Shown here one piece after another: positions 9,668 to 19,306 of a DNA stretch of 27,174 bases. The position numbers were made by a program, and so were the translations under genes. This stretch comes from JAGLSB01 sp023135955 (GTDB taxonomy: Bacteria > Bacteroidota > Bacteroidia > Bacteroidales > GCA-2748055). The notes beneath the pieces are model-generated. The model was not told where the DNA came from. It ran no database searches and saw only the letters and a list, made by a program, of their open reading frames with translations. The DNA lies in assembly GCA_030673645.1 (NCBI GenBank), contig DAOVIO010000039.1:1-27174 (forward strand), in the 5' to 3' direction. The first letter of the stretch is position 1. Every line of letters begins with the position of its first letter.

Positions 9668-10039
9668 ATGAAAAAATTTAATGAATTTACCGTTTTTTTG
9701 ACCACCTGTCTGGTGATTGCTTCATTCTCTCATCTCACGGCTGCATCGAACGAACCATCGTCAAAACCCAACGTCCTTTTCATCATCGTCGATGATTTAA
9801 ACGATTACGAAGGCGCACTTTCGTTGGTTGGTAATGGATTGGATAAAAAGGATGTGAACAAACAGACCTATTCGTACAGAACAAGAAACTGGCGATATAT
9901 ATTATACATGGATGGCAGGGAAGAATTATACGATCATAAGAATGATCAGTATGAATGGAACAACCTTGCTAATGACAAGGCATATGCACCTGTTAAGAAG
10001 GATTTACAAAAACAGATGAAGGAGATTATTAACAAGTAA
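9668..10039 (+). pseudogene. Internally deleted S1 sulfatase (N- and C-terminal ends only)
   Basis: The 123-residue frame starts with a good signal peptide (to about residue 26, HLTAAS) and the sulfatase opening NVLFIIVDDLNDYEG with the metal-binding DD. Within a few residues it jumps to a typical sulfatase C-terminus: TYSYRTRNWRYILYMDGRE, then ELYDHKNDQYEWNNLA. Intact relatives of the iduronate-2-sulfatase-like type run to about 450-550 residues, so roughly 350 are missing, including the formylglycine cysteine, all later metal ligands and the central fold. The junction is in frame. It cannot be a sulfatase as it stands. The missing formylglycine segment has a counterpart in the relic at 9486-9635. 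A secreted short protein could still be made, but nothing suggests a function. Confidence 0.8.
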
Positions 10040-10052
10040 AAAATAACGAGTA

Positions 10053-11609
10053 ATGAAAACTAAAATATTATTAATTATTTCTGTACTTTTTTTTGGACTG
10101 TCATCCTGTGCAAATAAATCAATCTATTACATAGATAGTGTTAATGGTGACAATGCCAATTCGGGTCATTCCCCACAAAAAGCATGGGCTTCTTTAGAAA
10201 GAGTAAATATTACAGAATTCCTGGCTGGCGATCAGATTTTGTTTAAAGCCGGAACTGAATATATCGGACAGCTTGAACCAAAGGGAAGTGGTACTGCAGA
10301 AGCACCGATTTTAATTGATAAGTACGGAGAAGGAGACAATCCGGCAATTCACGGACAGGGAAAAAGCCTGCATACTTTGCTTTTAAAGAATGTAGAGTAT
10401 TGGGAAGTCCGAAACCTGGAAATAACCAATACCGGAGAGAATAGAGAAGAAAGAAGAAGAGGGGTAATTATTTTAGCTGAGGATTTTGGCGATTGCCATC
10501 ATATTGTACTTGACGGATTGGAAATTCACCATGTGAACGGAAGCCTGGTTAAAAAGGATGGTGGTGGAAGTGCTATTCTTTGGCAAAATAAGGGGAACAA
10601 AGTAAAAACCCGTTTTGTCGATTTGATTATTGAAAATTGTCACTTGCACCATTGCGAACGTAACGGTATTAATTCAAAGGGTTATACCAACCGAAAAGAC
10701 TGGCATCCGAGCATTGGAGTAATTGTACGAAACAATTTACTGGAGCAAATTCCGGGTGACGGAATTGTTCCAATCGGAACCGACGGAGCCATAATTGAAC
10801 ACAATGTAATGCGCGATTGCCCCGATATATTATCACATGCCGAAGCTGCTGCAGGTATCTGGCCATGGAGTGCTGATAATACCATCATTCAGTTTAACGA
10901 AGTCTCAGGGCATAAAGCCAAATGGGATGGTCAGGGATTTGATTCCGATTTTAATTGTCAGGGTACCATTATTCAATACAATTACAGTCACGATAATTAT
11001 GGCGGTTTTTTATTGGTTTGTAACGCTGGAGCCTCCTCTGGCAGCAATGTAAATATTGGGAATGACAATACCATTATACGTTACAATGTGAGCATAAATG
11101 ATGGGATTAGGCCTTATGAGACAAACCGTAGAAGTTGGTTTGCTCCCACCATGCATATTTCCGGCCCTGTGAAAAATACACAGATCTATAACAATGTTAT
11201 TGTTATTCCTGAAAAACCATTAAAGGAAAATGATCGTACCATTGTTGAAATGGATAACTGGGGTGGTCCCTGGCCTGAAAGTACTTTGTTTGCCAATAAC
11301 ATATTTTATGTGGAAGAAAAAGCTGATTTTTATTTTGAAGGAGATAACAAAACAACCTTTAGCAACAATTGTTTTTTTGGAGAATTTGAGAATCTGAAAG
11401 ATGATCCTACTGCAATGTTTGAGAATCCGGAATTTATTAATGTCGCTGCCCGTGATACAGGTTTTGAAGTATTAAAGAACTTTATGCTGAAAGATAGCTC
11501 ACCATTAAAAGGCAAAGGTGTTTCAATGGATATTAATAACTTGAAGGATATTTTCGGAAATCCGGTGTTAAAAGAGAAAAATCCGGATATTGGTGTTCAT
11601 CAGGATTAA
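10053..11609 (+). CDS. Right-handed beta-helix lipoprotein, probable polysaccharide lyase or hydrolase
   Basis: The 518-residue product has a lipoprotein signal (lipobox LSSC, Cys19). The mature part opens with YYIDSVNGDNANSG, the DUF1565-like start common to secreted parallel beta-helix enzymes, and continues with N-rich beta-helix rungs (IIENCHLHHCERNGIN, VIVRNNLLEQIPGDGI, TIIQFNEVSGH). A dense block WDGQGFDSDF (Asp292, Asp297, Asp299) followed by IQYNYSHDNYGGFLL is shared almost unchanged with the paralogue at 25507, so it probably forms the binding or catalytic cleft. Residues after Cys19 (ANKS) lack an acidic surface-export motif, so periplasmic anchoring is likely. No family number can be assigned by eye; pectate-lyase-like lyases and GH120-type hydrolases share this fold. 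It begins 13 bases after the sulfatase relic, and a lipoprotein sulfatase follows. Confidence 0.85.
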   Translation: MKTKILLIISVLFFGLSSCANKSIYYIDSVNGDNANSGHSPQKAWASLERVNITEFLAGDQILFKAGTEYIGQLEPKGSGTAEAPILIDKYGEGDNPAIHGQGKSLHTLLLKNVEYWEVRNLEITNTGENREERRRGVIILAEDFGDCHHIVLDGLEIHHVNGSLVKKDGGGSAILWQNKGNKVKTRFVDLIIENCHLHHCERNGINSKGYTNRKDWHPSIGVIVRNNLLEQIPGDGIVPIGTDGAIIEHNVMRDCPDILSHAEAAAGIWPWSADNTIIQFNEVSGHKAKWDGQGFDSDFNCQGTIIQYNYSHDNYGGFLLVCNAGASSGSNVNIGNDNTIIRYNVSINDGIRPYETNRRSWFAPTMHISGPVKNTQIYNNVIVIPEKPLKENDRTIVEMDNWGGPWPESTLFANNIFYVEEKADFYFEGDNKTTFSNNCFFGEFENLKDDPTAMFENPEFINVAARDTGFEVLKNFMLKDSSPLKGKGVSMDINNLKDIFGNPVLKEKNPDIGVHQD

Positions 11610-11658
11610 ACAGATGTTTTTTTACCTTAATTTTGTAAGTGTCATGTTAAATCAAATA

Positions 11659-13326
11659 ATGAAATTGCTTAGAAGATCAATTCTTCCAATAATTTTGATA
11701 GCTTTTTTAAGTTGTTCAGCAAATAAAGAAAGGCCCAATATTGTTTTTATAATGATGGACGATTTTGGCTATTCTCAAATTGCATATAACAGCGGGAACA
11801 TTGGAGAGCAAGACTATGATCCTTTGTTTTTCAAACATGTTAAGGAAAATGGTGATTACAATATAGAACAGGCTTTGGAATTTTCCGGAAAAGCCACACC
11901 AACACTTTCCCGAATGGCCAAAGATGGAGTCATTTTCTCAAACGCCTTTACATCTTCAAATCTTTGTGCACCCTCGCGTATAGGTATTGCAACCGGAATT
12001 CATCAAAACCGATGGGGAATTTACCGCAACGTTGATTGTGAGGCACATGGATTAAAACCTGGTAGTCATTTGGCAGAGAGATTGAAAGAAATGGATTTCT
12101 CGACAGCCCATATTGGGAAATGGCATGTTGGAAGCCGTGACCAAAGTATGGTTCCGAAATTTATGCAAAAGCATGGGATCAAAGATTCAGCAGGTATTTA
12201 TCCTTCAGTCAGAAAATATCCCAAAGTGCTTAAGGACCTTAATCAGAATGGCTACATGGGATCAACTGTACCTGAACATCATGCATTGAACAATGGGTTT
12301 GATTATTACTACGGTTATAATATGTGGGAAAGTCCCTTTTATAATGCAAGCAATGTATGGGATGGTTTTAAACACGCAGGGAAAAATCCAAAATACAATA
12401 CCGACCTTTTTACCGACAAAGCACTTAGCTTTATGGAGAAAAGTATTGATAAAGGCAAAGCTTTTTATGTGCAGCTGCATTTTCATGCGGTGCATGCGCC
12501 TTTAGATCCGAAAGCTCCCGATATATATTACAACAAGTTTGATTCGGAATCATTTATTCTGAATAATTTTTATGCACATGTTTATGCAGTAGATGAGAAT
12601 ATCAGGCGGATTGAAAAATTTCTAAAAGAAAACGGGCAGGCTGATAATACAATTTTTGTATTTACTTCTGATAATGGCGGTGCCATTGGTGGCCGCTCAT
12701 GTATACCCGGCAATGCTCCGTATCGCGGTCATAAAGGAATGTATTTACTTGGAGGAATTAAAGTACCTCTGTTTTTTTACTGGCCTGATGGAATTGAAGA
12801 ACCGCAAATCAGTAAACAATTGGTTTCAGCAATGGATATTTTGCCAACAGTGATAAATGCTGCAGGAGGAAAACTGCCTGATAATCTTGACGGGAAAAGC
12901 CTTTTACCAATACTGGAAGGTAAATCAAATGAAGCTGTCCGGGAATATTTGCTCTGGTCGGGAATTCATGCCAGGGCATGGGGATTTATGAGTCGAACAG
13001 CATTTAACCCTACGCATAAATCAAGAGAAAAAGCACCTTATGCATGGGTGGTAATTAAAGATGGATTTGTTCTTCGCACCGTAGCTGAAACTGCCAGCGG
13101 CCTGTATAAGGAAATACCCAATGGATTAGATGCTCAGATAGAACTGTATTCTCTTGCTTCAGATCCCGGAGAAAAAGAAGAACTTTCGGAACAACTTCCA
13201 CAGAAAGTAGTAGAACTAAAATCTATCTGGGAGAATGAAGCCAAACTTCTACCTCCTCCTTATAAAGTTGGATTAGATAAATGGATGAAAATTATTCCTT
13301 CAACCAATAAGTATTTGAAAAAATAA
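11659..13326 (+). CDS. S1-family sulfatase, lipoprotein
   Basis: This formylglycine-dependent sulfatase hydrolyses sulfate esters, here most likely on an oligosaccharide in the periplasm. I chose the ATG at 11659 because it gives a clean lipoprotein signal (MKLLRRS, hydrophobic core, AFLSC with Cys19). The in-frame start at 11590 would overlap the previous gene and bury this signal behind 23 extra residues. The 555-residue protein has metal-binding Asp34-Asp35 (MMDDFGYS), the maturation motif CAPSR with Cys103, HIGKWHVG, HFHAVHAPLDP, and Asp338-Asn339 in FTSDNGG, so the active site is complete. About 40 residues between GYSQ and TPTLSRMAKDG are extra compared with typical relatives and contain NSGNIGEQ and NGDYNIEQ. 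Substrate and SulfAtlas subfamily are not determined. Confidence 0.93.
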   Translation: MKLLRRSILPIILIAFLSCSANKERPNIVFIMMDDFGYSQIAYNSGNIGEQDYDPLFFKHVKENGDYNIEQALEFSGKATPTLSRMAKDGVIFSNAFTSSNLCAPSRIGIATGIHQNRWGIYRNVDCEAHGLKPGSHLAERLKEMDFSTAHIGKWHVGSRDQSMVPKFMQKHGIKDSAGIYPSVRKYPKVLKDLNQNGYMGSTVPEHHALNNGFDYYYGYNMWESPFYNASNVWDGFKHAGKNPKYNTDLFTDKALSFMEKSIDKGKAFYVQLHFHAVHAPLDPKAPDIYYNKFDSESFILNNFYAHVYAVDENIRRIEKFLKENGQADNTIFVFTSDNGGAIGGRSCIPGNAPYRGHKGMYLLGGIKVPLFFYWPDGIEEPQISKQLVSAMDILPTVINAAGGKLPDNLDGKSLLPILEGKSNEAVREYLLWSGIHARAWGFMSRTAFNPTHKSREKAPYAWVVIKDGFVLRTVAETASGLYKEIPNGLDAQIELYSLASDPGEKEELSEQLPQKVVELKSIWENEAKLLPPPYKVGLDKWMKIIPSTNKYLKK

Positions 13327-13374
13327 AGGACCAAAACCGGAATTGAAATTTACTAAACCACTAATGAGCTTGCT

Positions 13375-16300
13375 ATGAAGATAAATTGTAGAATAATAAT
13401 AATGCTCCTTCTTCTTTTAGCGACAGGAGGAAATCTTATTGCCCAGGTAAAAATGACTGAAGAGGAGTGGACACTACCAACCTACCATGTCGAAGAGGCT
13501 GAAAAAGCACCTGCGTTTTTTACCGGTGAAAATTTTCAGGGAGCAAGGCGGGTAATTTATCCATATGCCTTAAATGATGTTATTTCTAAAAAAAAGGAAA
13601 ATCATGCATGGAAGGCCCTTACACTCGAAAATGAATATATAAAATTATGCATTACTCCTGAAATAGGAGGGAAGTTGTACTATGCAACCGATAAATCAAA
13701 CGGTTATAATTTTATTTACAAGAACAATGAAGTTAAGCCTTCGAATATTGGGATGACAGGAGCCTGGGTGTCAGGAGGCATTGAATGGTGTGTTTTTCAT
13801 CATCATCGTGCATCCACAATGCTTCCTATGGATTACAGCATGGCAGAAAATAAGGATGGAAGCAAAACCATATTCATTGGAGAGACAGAACCTCGTCATA
13901 GAATGAGATGGACAGTTGGTGTAACCGTTCATCCTGACAAATCGTATTTTGAAGCCGAATTGTCAATTTATAATCCTACTCCTTACACCAATACATTTTT
14001 GTATTGGGCCAATGTTGCAACTCATACCAACGAAAATTATCAGACGATTTTTCCGCCAAGTGTAGAATTTGCAACTTTTCATTCAAAAAACGATTTTACC
14101 CGCTGGCCATTCTCAACAGAAGTGTATCGGGGGCAGGATTTTACCAAAGGGGTTGACATTAGCTGGTGGAGAAATGTTAAAAAATCGGCTTCTTTCTTCG
14201 CGCATGATTTAAAGGAAGATTTTATGGGGGGGTACGATCATGGAACAAACAGTGGTACGGTTCACATTGGTGATCACAATATTGTAAAAGGTGCCAAACT
14301 ATGGGAATGGGGATCAGGTCCAAGGGGCCAGGCAACTGAAGGACGATTAACAGAAACCAGTGGCCCGTATGTGGAAATAATGGTTGGCGCTTTTTCCGAT
14401 AACCAGCCGGATTATACATGGATAAGACCGTACGAAGTAAAACGATGGAAGCAATACTGGTACCCGGTAAAGGATATTGAAGGATTTAAAAATGCCAATT
14501 TAGATGCTGCAGTCAATCTGGAACAACGCGGGAATAATAAGGTCTTTCTTGGTTATCATTCAACACAAGAAGTAGAAAAAGCACGAATAGTTCTTCGGAA
14601 TGGAAAGGAAATTATTCTGCAAAAAGAATTGCAAATATCTCCCAAAAAGGCATTTGCTGAATTAATTGAAATTGAAGAAGCTTATAAGTTCACTGATCTC
14701 TATACAGAAATAATTAATACTGAAACCGGCAAAATACTTATCTCCTATCAGCCGAAGGAAAAGAAAGGGAAAGATAAATTGCCTCCTGTTGTAAAGAGAC
14801 CGCCTGTACCTGAAGAGATTGAATCAGTTGAAGAGCTTTATTTGACTGGAAGCAGATTGGAACAGTTTTATAAGAAACCTACTGATTACTATATGGAAGC
14901 GTTGAAACGTGACCCTGCTAATATCCGAACCAATACTGCTGTTGGAAATCAGTATTTGAAAAATGGTGATTACAATACTGCACGAAAGTATTTTGCAACT
15001 GCAGCAAAACGATTAACAAATGACTATACGAGGCCATCTGACTGTGAGGCTCTTTACTTGCAGGGATTAACATTGAAGGCACTTGAATTGTACGATGAAG
15101 CTATTGATACATTGTATCGCGCAACATGGGATTATGCTTATCATTCGGCCGCCTACTTCGAACTGGCTCAGATATCATGTATTTTGGGCGATTTACCTAA
15201 GGCCCTTAAACAAATAGACGAATCTCTTTCAAGCAATATGAGAAATAACAGGGCGGTTGGATTGAAAGCTAATATTCAGCGCAGATTGGGAGATTATGCC
15301 GGAGCAAGGAAAACTTTGGCAGGAATTCTAAAAGTTGATCCGCTGAATTTCAGAATTGGAAATGAAATCTATTTGATTGAAAAAGAGTCAGGAAATGTGC
15401 AGAGAGCAGACGAAGTGCTGGCTTCATTAAGTGAAAAAATGAGAGATTTCGATCAAAATTATATTGAATTAGCTGTTGGTTATTTAAACGAAGGAATGCT
15501 AACAGAAGCGGAAGATGTATTGCTTCGTTACAATGGAAATAATCCAATTGCTCAATATTATTTAGGATATATTCATGACAAACTAGGGAATAGGAATCAG
15601 GCAAAAAAATATTTTGAAAATGCTCAGGGGCTTTCAGAAGAATATTGTTTTCCATTTCGGCTGGAAACGGTTAAAGTATTGGAAAAAGCCATTGATTATG
15701 ATGAAAGCGATGGGAAAGCATATTATTACCTTGGAAATATTATGTATAACAAACAAGCTGCTAAGGCTGTTGATTACTGGGAACTTGCCATAAAGAATGA
15801 GCCTCAATTATCAATGGCTTACCGAAATTTGGGATGGGGCCACTACCGCCATTATAACGATCTTCAAAAAGCAATTCCTTATTACGAAAAAGCCATTGCG
15901 CTTGATAACAGCGATGCTATTTTATTTACAGAACTTGACAATCTTTATGAATTGAACAATAGCCCCATTGAACAAAGGTTGCAGATATTTGAAGGAAATG
16001 AGCAGGTTGTCAACGATCGGGACGACGCTTTTGTTCATATGATAACAGTATTAACCCTGGCCGGAAAACCTGAAAAATCGGTTGAATATTTAAAAGATAA
16101 GGTATTCAGTTATCGCGAAGGAAATTCCAGGGTACGTGAAGTCATAATCGATGCGCAACTGTCGCTGGGCCTGAGATATATGGCTGATAAAAATTACCAG
16201 AAGGCACTTGATCATTTTCTGCTGGCTCAGGTTCCGGATGAAGAAGCCGGTAGCGCCATATCAGGGAATCGGGACATTCAGGTGAATTATTTTATTGGCC

Positions 16301-16695
16301 GGGCCTACGAAGCATTAGGAATGAACAATAAAGCGAACGACTTTTACAGCTTGGCAACAGAAGCCGAAACTAATAGCAAAACGGGGATAATGAGCTTTTA
16401 TCAGGGACTTTGTTTTCAGAAGTTAAAGGATAAAAAGAAAGCGTATGAAATTTTTAATGGACTGATTGAAAGTGGGGATAAAATAATTAATAAGAGTGAT
16501 GAAACGCAGGACGATTTTTTTGCCATATTCGGCGAGAGTGAAACCGAAAATAAAAGAAATTCACGGGCCTTTACTTTAAGGGGGTTAGGTTATAAAGGCA
16601 TGGGAAAAACAGCTTTGGCTAAAGATGATTTGAAAAAAGCAGTAGATTTGTCGGTGAGTAATTTGTGGGCGAATACTGAATTAAGTGGATTGTAA
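13375..16695 (+). CDS. DUF5107 domain protein with long C-terminal TPR array
   Basis: The 1106-residue protein begins with a signal peptide cleaved near residue 23 (GGNLIAQ). The N-terminal half (about 45-440) matches my memory of DUF5107, a beta-rich, galactose-mutarotase-like domain: LENEYIKLCITPEIGGKLYY is the mutarotase-like opening, and GGIEWCVFHHHR (Glu137, His142-144) and EWGSGPRGQATEGRLTE are polar motifs that could form a sugar-binding or catalytic pocket. From about residue 484 to the end it is a tandem TPR array; units such as AVGNQYLKNGDYNTARKYF, YYLGYIHDKLGNRNQAKKYF and NDLQKAIPYYEKAIALDN are obvious. The family occurs in glycan-utilisation loci but I know of no assigned reaction for it. 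It lies between sulfatase genes with a 48-base gap upstream, so it is probably co-transcribed with them. Confidence 0.85.
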   Translation: MKINCRIIIMLLLLLATGGNLIAQVKMTEEEWTLPTYHVEEAEKAPAFFTGENFQGARRVIYPYALNDVISKKKENHAWKALTLENEYIKLCITPEIGGKLYYATDKSNGYNFIYKNNEVKPSNIGMTGAWVSGGIEWCVFHHHRASTMLPMDYSMAENKDGSKTIFIGETEPRHRMRWTVGVTVHPDKSYFEAELSIYNPTPYTNTFLYWANVATHTNENYQTIFPPSVEFATFHSKNDFTRWPFSTEVYRGQDFTKGVDISWWRNVKKSASFFAHDLKEDFMGGYDHGTNSGTVHIGDHNIVKGAKLWEWGSGPRGQATEGRLTETSGPYVEIMVGAFSDNQPDYTWIRPYEVKRWKQYWYPVKDIEGFKNANLDAAVNLEQRGNNKVFLGYHSTQEVEKARIVLRNGKEIILQKELQISPKKAFAELIEIEEAYKFTDLYTEIINTETGKILISYQPKEKKGKDKLPPVVKRPPVPEEIESVEELYLTGSRLEQFYKKPTDYYMEALKRDPANIRTNTAVGNQYLKNGDYNTARKYFATAAKRLTNDYTRPSDCEALYLQGLTLKALELYDEAIDTLYRATWDYAYHSAAYFELAQISCILGDLPKALKQIDESLSSNMRNNRAVGLKANIQRRLGDYAGARKTLAGILKVDPLNFRIGNEIYLIEKESGNVQRADEVLASLSEKMRDFDQNYIELAVGYLNEGMLTEAEDVLLRYNGNNPIAQYYLGYIHDKLGNRNQAKKYFENAQGLSEEYCFPFRLETVKVLEKAIDYDESDGKAYYYLGNIMYNKQAAKAVDYWELAIKNEPQLSMAYRNLGWGHYRHYNDLQKAIPYYEKAIALDNSDAILFTELDNLYELNNSPIEQRLQIFEGNEQVVNDRDDAFVHMITVLTLAGKPEKSVEYLKDKVFSYREGNSRVREVIIDAQLSLGLRYMADKNYQKALDHFLLAQVPDEEAGSAISGNRDIQVNYFIGRAYEALGMNNKANDFYSLATEAETNSKTGIMSFYQGLCFQKLKDKKKAYEIFNGLIESGDKIINKSDETQDDFFAIFGESETENKRNSRAFTLRGLGYKGMGKTALAKDDLKKAVDLSVSNLWANTELSGL

Positions 16696-16712
16696 TTATT
16701 AAACAGAGGAAA

Positions 16713-17195
16713 ATGAAAAGAAGGAATTCTAAAAAAGAATCGATTGCATTTGGCGGGTTTAGCACGCTATTAAACCCTTCATTATTCGCAGGTATTCTTT
16801 CTCGGGAAAATATAGATCACATTAAAGAATGGGGCATTTTAGATGTTACAAAGCCGCCAGACAAGGCTAATAAAACCGGAAATGAAGATTCTACAAAAGC
16901 TATCCAGAAAGCGATAGATGACACACGGGATGGGCATATGATCACCTATTTTCCTGCTGGCACATATCTGGTTTCCGATACCTTAATTCTTAACCAGCAA
17001 GGAGGTAATAAAGTGAGGGAACGCGAAGTAAAACGGGATGGGAATCCATGCGTGCTATGGAGTGATAACAGAGGTGACAGAGCTAAGATTTTACTATCCG
17101 ACAATGCTCCCGGATTTAGTGATCAAAAGAAACCAAAGCCTTTTATCTATTCCATATCGTTTAAAACTCCTACCAAAATTCTTCAGTTCAAATAA
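16713..17195 (+). pseudogene. Truncated pectate-lyase-like beta-helix protein
   Basis: The frame encodes 160 residues. Residues about 38-150 match the N-terminal cap and first rungs of the Pectate_lyase_3 superfamily: WGILDVT, a conserved D-S-T-KAIQKAIDD helix, YFPAGTYLVSDTLIL, and later CVLWSDNRGDRAKILL. Intact members run to 450-800 residues because the beta-helix needs many rungs; here it stops after KPFIYSIS and ends with an unrelated-looking SFKTPTKILQFK. The N-terminus has no clear signal peptide although the region from residue 12 is mildly hydrophobic. It follows the DUF5107-TPR gene by 17 bases with AGAGGA before the start. It is most likely a decayed gene that has lost its centre and 3' part. 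A short functional protein is possible but not supported by a complete fold. Confidence 0.7.
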
Positions 17196-17236
17196 TTCAA
17201 ATTAGATCTTTAATTACACTTTTTTAAAATAAAACC

Positions 17237-18706
17237 ATGAGCATAACAAAAATATTACAACTAAGTGGCATCATTCTGTTGATTATAATACAACAAGTTT
17301 CAGCCCAAGAGCAAAAGGGTGATCACCCCAACCTGCTGATTATTCATACCGATGAACACAACTTAAGAACACTGGGTTGCTACCGTGCAACCATGACAGA
17401 TGAGCAGGCCCATATGTGGGGCAAGGGTGTAGTTGTTGAAACACCAAACATCGACGGTCTGGCTGAAGAAGGATTATTGTGTACCAACTGGTACGCAACA
17501 TCCCCCGTATGCACACCCTCAAGAGCATCCATGATCAGTGGTCTGTATCCAATAGCAACCGGATCGCATCAAAACAATTTACCCCTGAAGGACGATTTGG
17601 TCAGTTTTGCACATATCCTAAAAGAAAATGGTTATGCTACTTCGTATGTCGGGAAATGGCATTTAGACGGATATGCAAAACCGGGTTTTGAACCTGTACG
17701 TAATTTTGGATTTGATGATAACCGCTATATGTTTAATCGTGGCCACTGGAAAGTACTTGGTGAAGATGAGACTGGTCCCATGGTTTTGGATAAAATCAGT
17801 CCAGAAGGGTGGGCTGTTTTCAATACCAACATAGCCAACGAAAAGTCTTTTGCTACCGATTTTTTGGTCGACCGTACAATTGAGATTATGGACAGAGACA
17901 AAGATACCCCATTTTGCGTAATGCTGTCTCTTCCCGATCCACACGGACCAGATAAAGTACGTATACCATACAGCGAAATGTTTATGGATATAAGCTTTAA
18001 AGAGCCGGAAAATGCTCATAGTAGTGAGCATGGTCATCCAAAATGGAATAAACCGGATGAGAGCAAAAAAGTAGAAAATTTTCATAAGACAGGTATTGCT
18101 CAGTATTTCGGCATGGTAAAATGCATAGATGATAATGTTGGACGAATTATGGACTATTTAAAGGCTGAGGGATTGGATAAAAATACGATTGTTGTTTTTA
18201 CTTCCGACCACGGTGATTTAATGGGTGAACATGGAAAGTTAAATAAAGGCCTCCCTTATGAAATGTCGGCAAGAGTTGCCTTTTTACTTAAATACCCGGG
18301 GCATGTAAAAGCCGGAAAACAAATCCAAAAAGCCTATACCATGGCTGATTTTACGCCTACTATTCTTGGTTTAATGGGGATTAACCATACATCGTATACC
18401 TTTCATGGAATGGATGCCTCAAAAGATTTCACAAACAGTAATAGCATGATAATTGATGATAGGATTGTGTACCTGACCAATGCTTTTAGCAGATGGGTGG
18501 CTGCTGTCAATAACCGTTACAAACTGGTACTATCACCGGTTGATAAACCCTGGTTATTTGATTTGCAGGAAGACCCCGATGAAATGATTAACTTTTACAA
18601 TAATCCGAAATACAGCGAGATTGCAAAAAAAATGGAGGATGAACTGTACAGGCAAATGGAACAATATAACGAGCCATTGCTCAAAGAGGGTACTATAATA
18701 CAGTAA
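17237..18706 (+). CDS. S1-family sulfatase, periplasmic
   Basis: This 489-residue sulfatase has a Sec signal peptide (residues 1-23, ending VSAQ). Its first metal loop is HTDEHN (Asp39, Glu40), the variant seen in the TDE-type group of S1 sulfatases. The maturation motif is CTPSR with Cys92 in SPVCTPSRASMISGLYP. Further landmarks are YVGKWHLDG, SLPDPHGPD, and Asp324-His325 in FTSDHGDLMGEHGKLNKG. All catalytic elements are present. The TDEH plus SDHGD-GEHG pattern differs from the DD/SDNGG pattern of the neighbours at 11659 and 19479, so it should act on a different sulfate position or sugar; the exact target cannot be read from sequence. It lies 41 bases after the beta-helix relic. Confidence 0.94.
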   Translation: MSITKILQLSGIILLIIIQQVSAQEQKGDHPNLLIIHTDEHNLRTLGCYRATMTDEQAHMWGKGVVVETPNIDGLAEEGLLCTNWYATSPVCTPSRASMISGLYPIATGSHQNNLPLKDDLVSFAHILKENGYATSYVGKWHLDGYAKPGFEPVRNFGFDDNRYMFNRGHWKVLGEDETGPMVLDKISPEGWAVFNTNIANEKSFATDFLVDRTIEIMDRDKDTPFCVMLSLPDPHGPDKVRIPYSEMFMDISFKEPENAHSSEHGHPKWNKPDESKKVENFHKTGIAQYFGMVKCIDDNVGRIMDYLKAEGLDKNTIVVFTSDHGDLMGEHGKLNKGLPYEMSARVAFLLKYPGHVKAGKQIQKAYTMADFTPTILGLMGINHTSYTFHGMDASKDFTNSNSMIIDDRIVYLTNAFSRWVAAVNNRYKLVLSPVDKPWLFDLQEDPDEMINFYNNPKYSEIAKKMEDELYRQMEQYNEPLLKEGTIIQ

Positions 18707-18733
18707 TTAATAGCTTATGATTCACAATAAGGT

Positions 18734-19306
18734 ATGAACAGTTTTTTAAATATTCGACTAAATATACTTTTTTTAGCTTGCTTATGTGCCAGTTTCGTAA
18801 GTGCAAATAATTCAGCTTTTCAGCCTTTTAGTGCGCAGGGCGATAATTTAATGCATGTAACAACTGCCGACTTTGATGGAGTGGGTGTAAAAGACTTTGT
18901 GGTTGCATTAACCGTTTCCGGTAAAGTGATTGCCTTTCAACGTCCTGATTTGATCATTAATCCATTAGCCGACAACCGTTTGTGGGAGTTTCAACCACCA
19001 ACATCAATGGGAATAAGGATAGTTGCCGATGAGGTGATGGATGATAGTGCAGGCGATGAAGTTATTTTACCCGGAACCGATGGTAATCTGAGAATACTTT
19101 CTTCCAAAGGCGATTTGTTGTTGGAAAAAAAGGTTAGTACAGGAACTGTGGCAGAGGGAAACGAACCCATTTGGTACCTCGATTATTTTGCCAGCGGATT
19201 ATGGTGGGAAATGACCCCCGAAAATTGTGAGGTTCATGCCCAGGGAGTGTACGATGCTCAACAGGAATGGTATGATAAAATTGGAGGACAGGTGGGTTAT
19301 TGGTAA
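18734..19306 (+). pseudogene. Chimeric remnant: FG-GAP-like secreted protein fused to an unknown C-terminal piece
   Basis: The frame has 190 codons. A signal peptide (ending FVSAN) leads into repeat-like sequence of the FG-GAP/VCBS type, with TADFDGVGVKDFVVAL and DGNLRILSSKGDLLLEKK, expected in a large beta-propeller glycan-binding or lyase protein. From about residue 137 the character changes to an aromatic-rich piece (GLWWEMTPENCEVHAQG, then DAQQEWYDKIGG) that I do not recognise. The frame stops where sequence of a sulfatase begins in another frame (19296-19379). An intact seven-bladed propeller would need about 400 residues or more. It looks like an internally deleted and fused relic; the inner junction is in frame. 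Confidence 0.6.

Noticed and set aside
11590..11658. Upstream in-frame start for the first intact sulfatase
   Set aside because: It overlaps the preceding gene by 20 bases and would put 23 residues in front of a clean lipoprotein signal that starts at 11659.
17663..18085. Antisense 140-codon frame opposite a sulfatase
   Set aside because: Shadow of the intact sulfatase; composition is that of reverse-complemented coding sequence.
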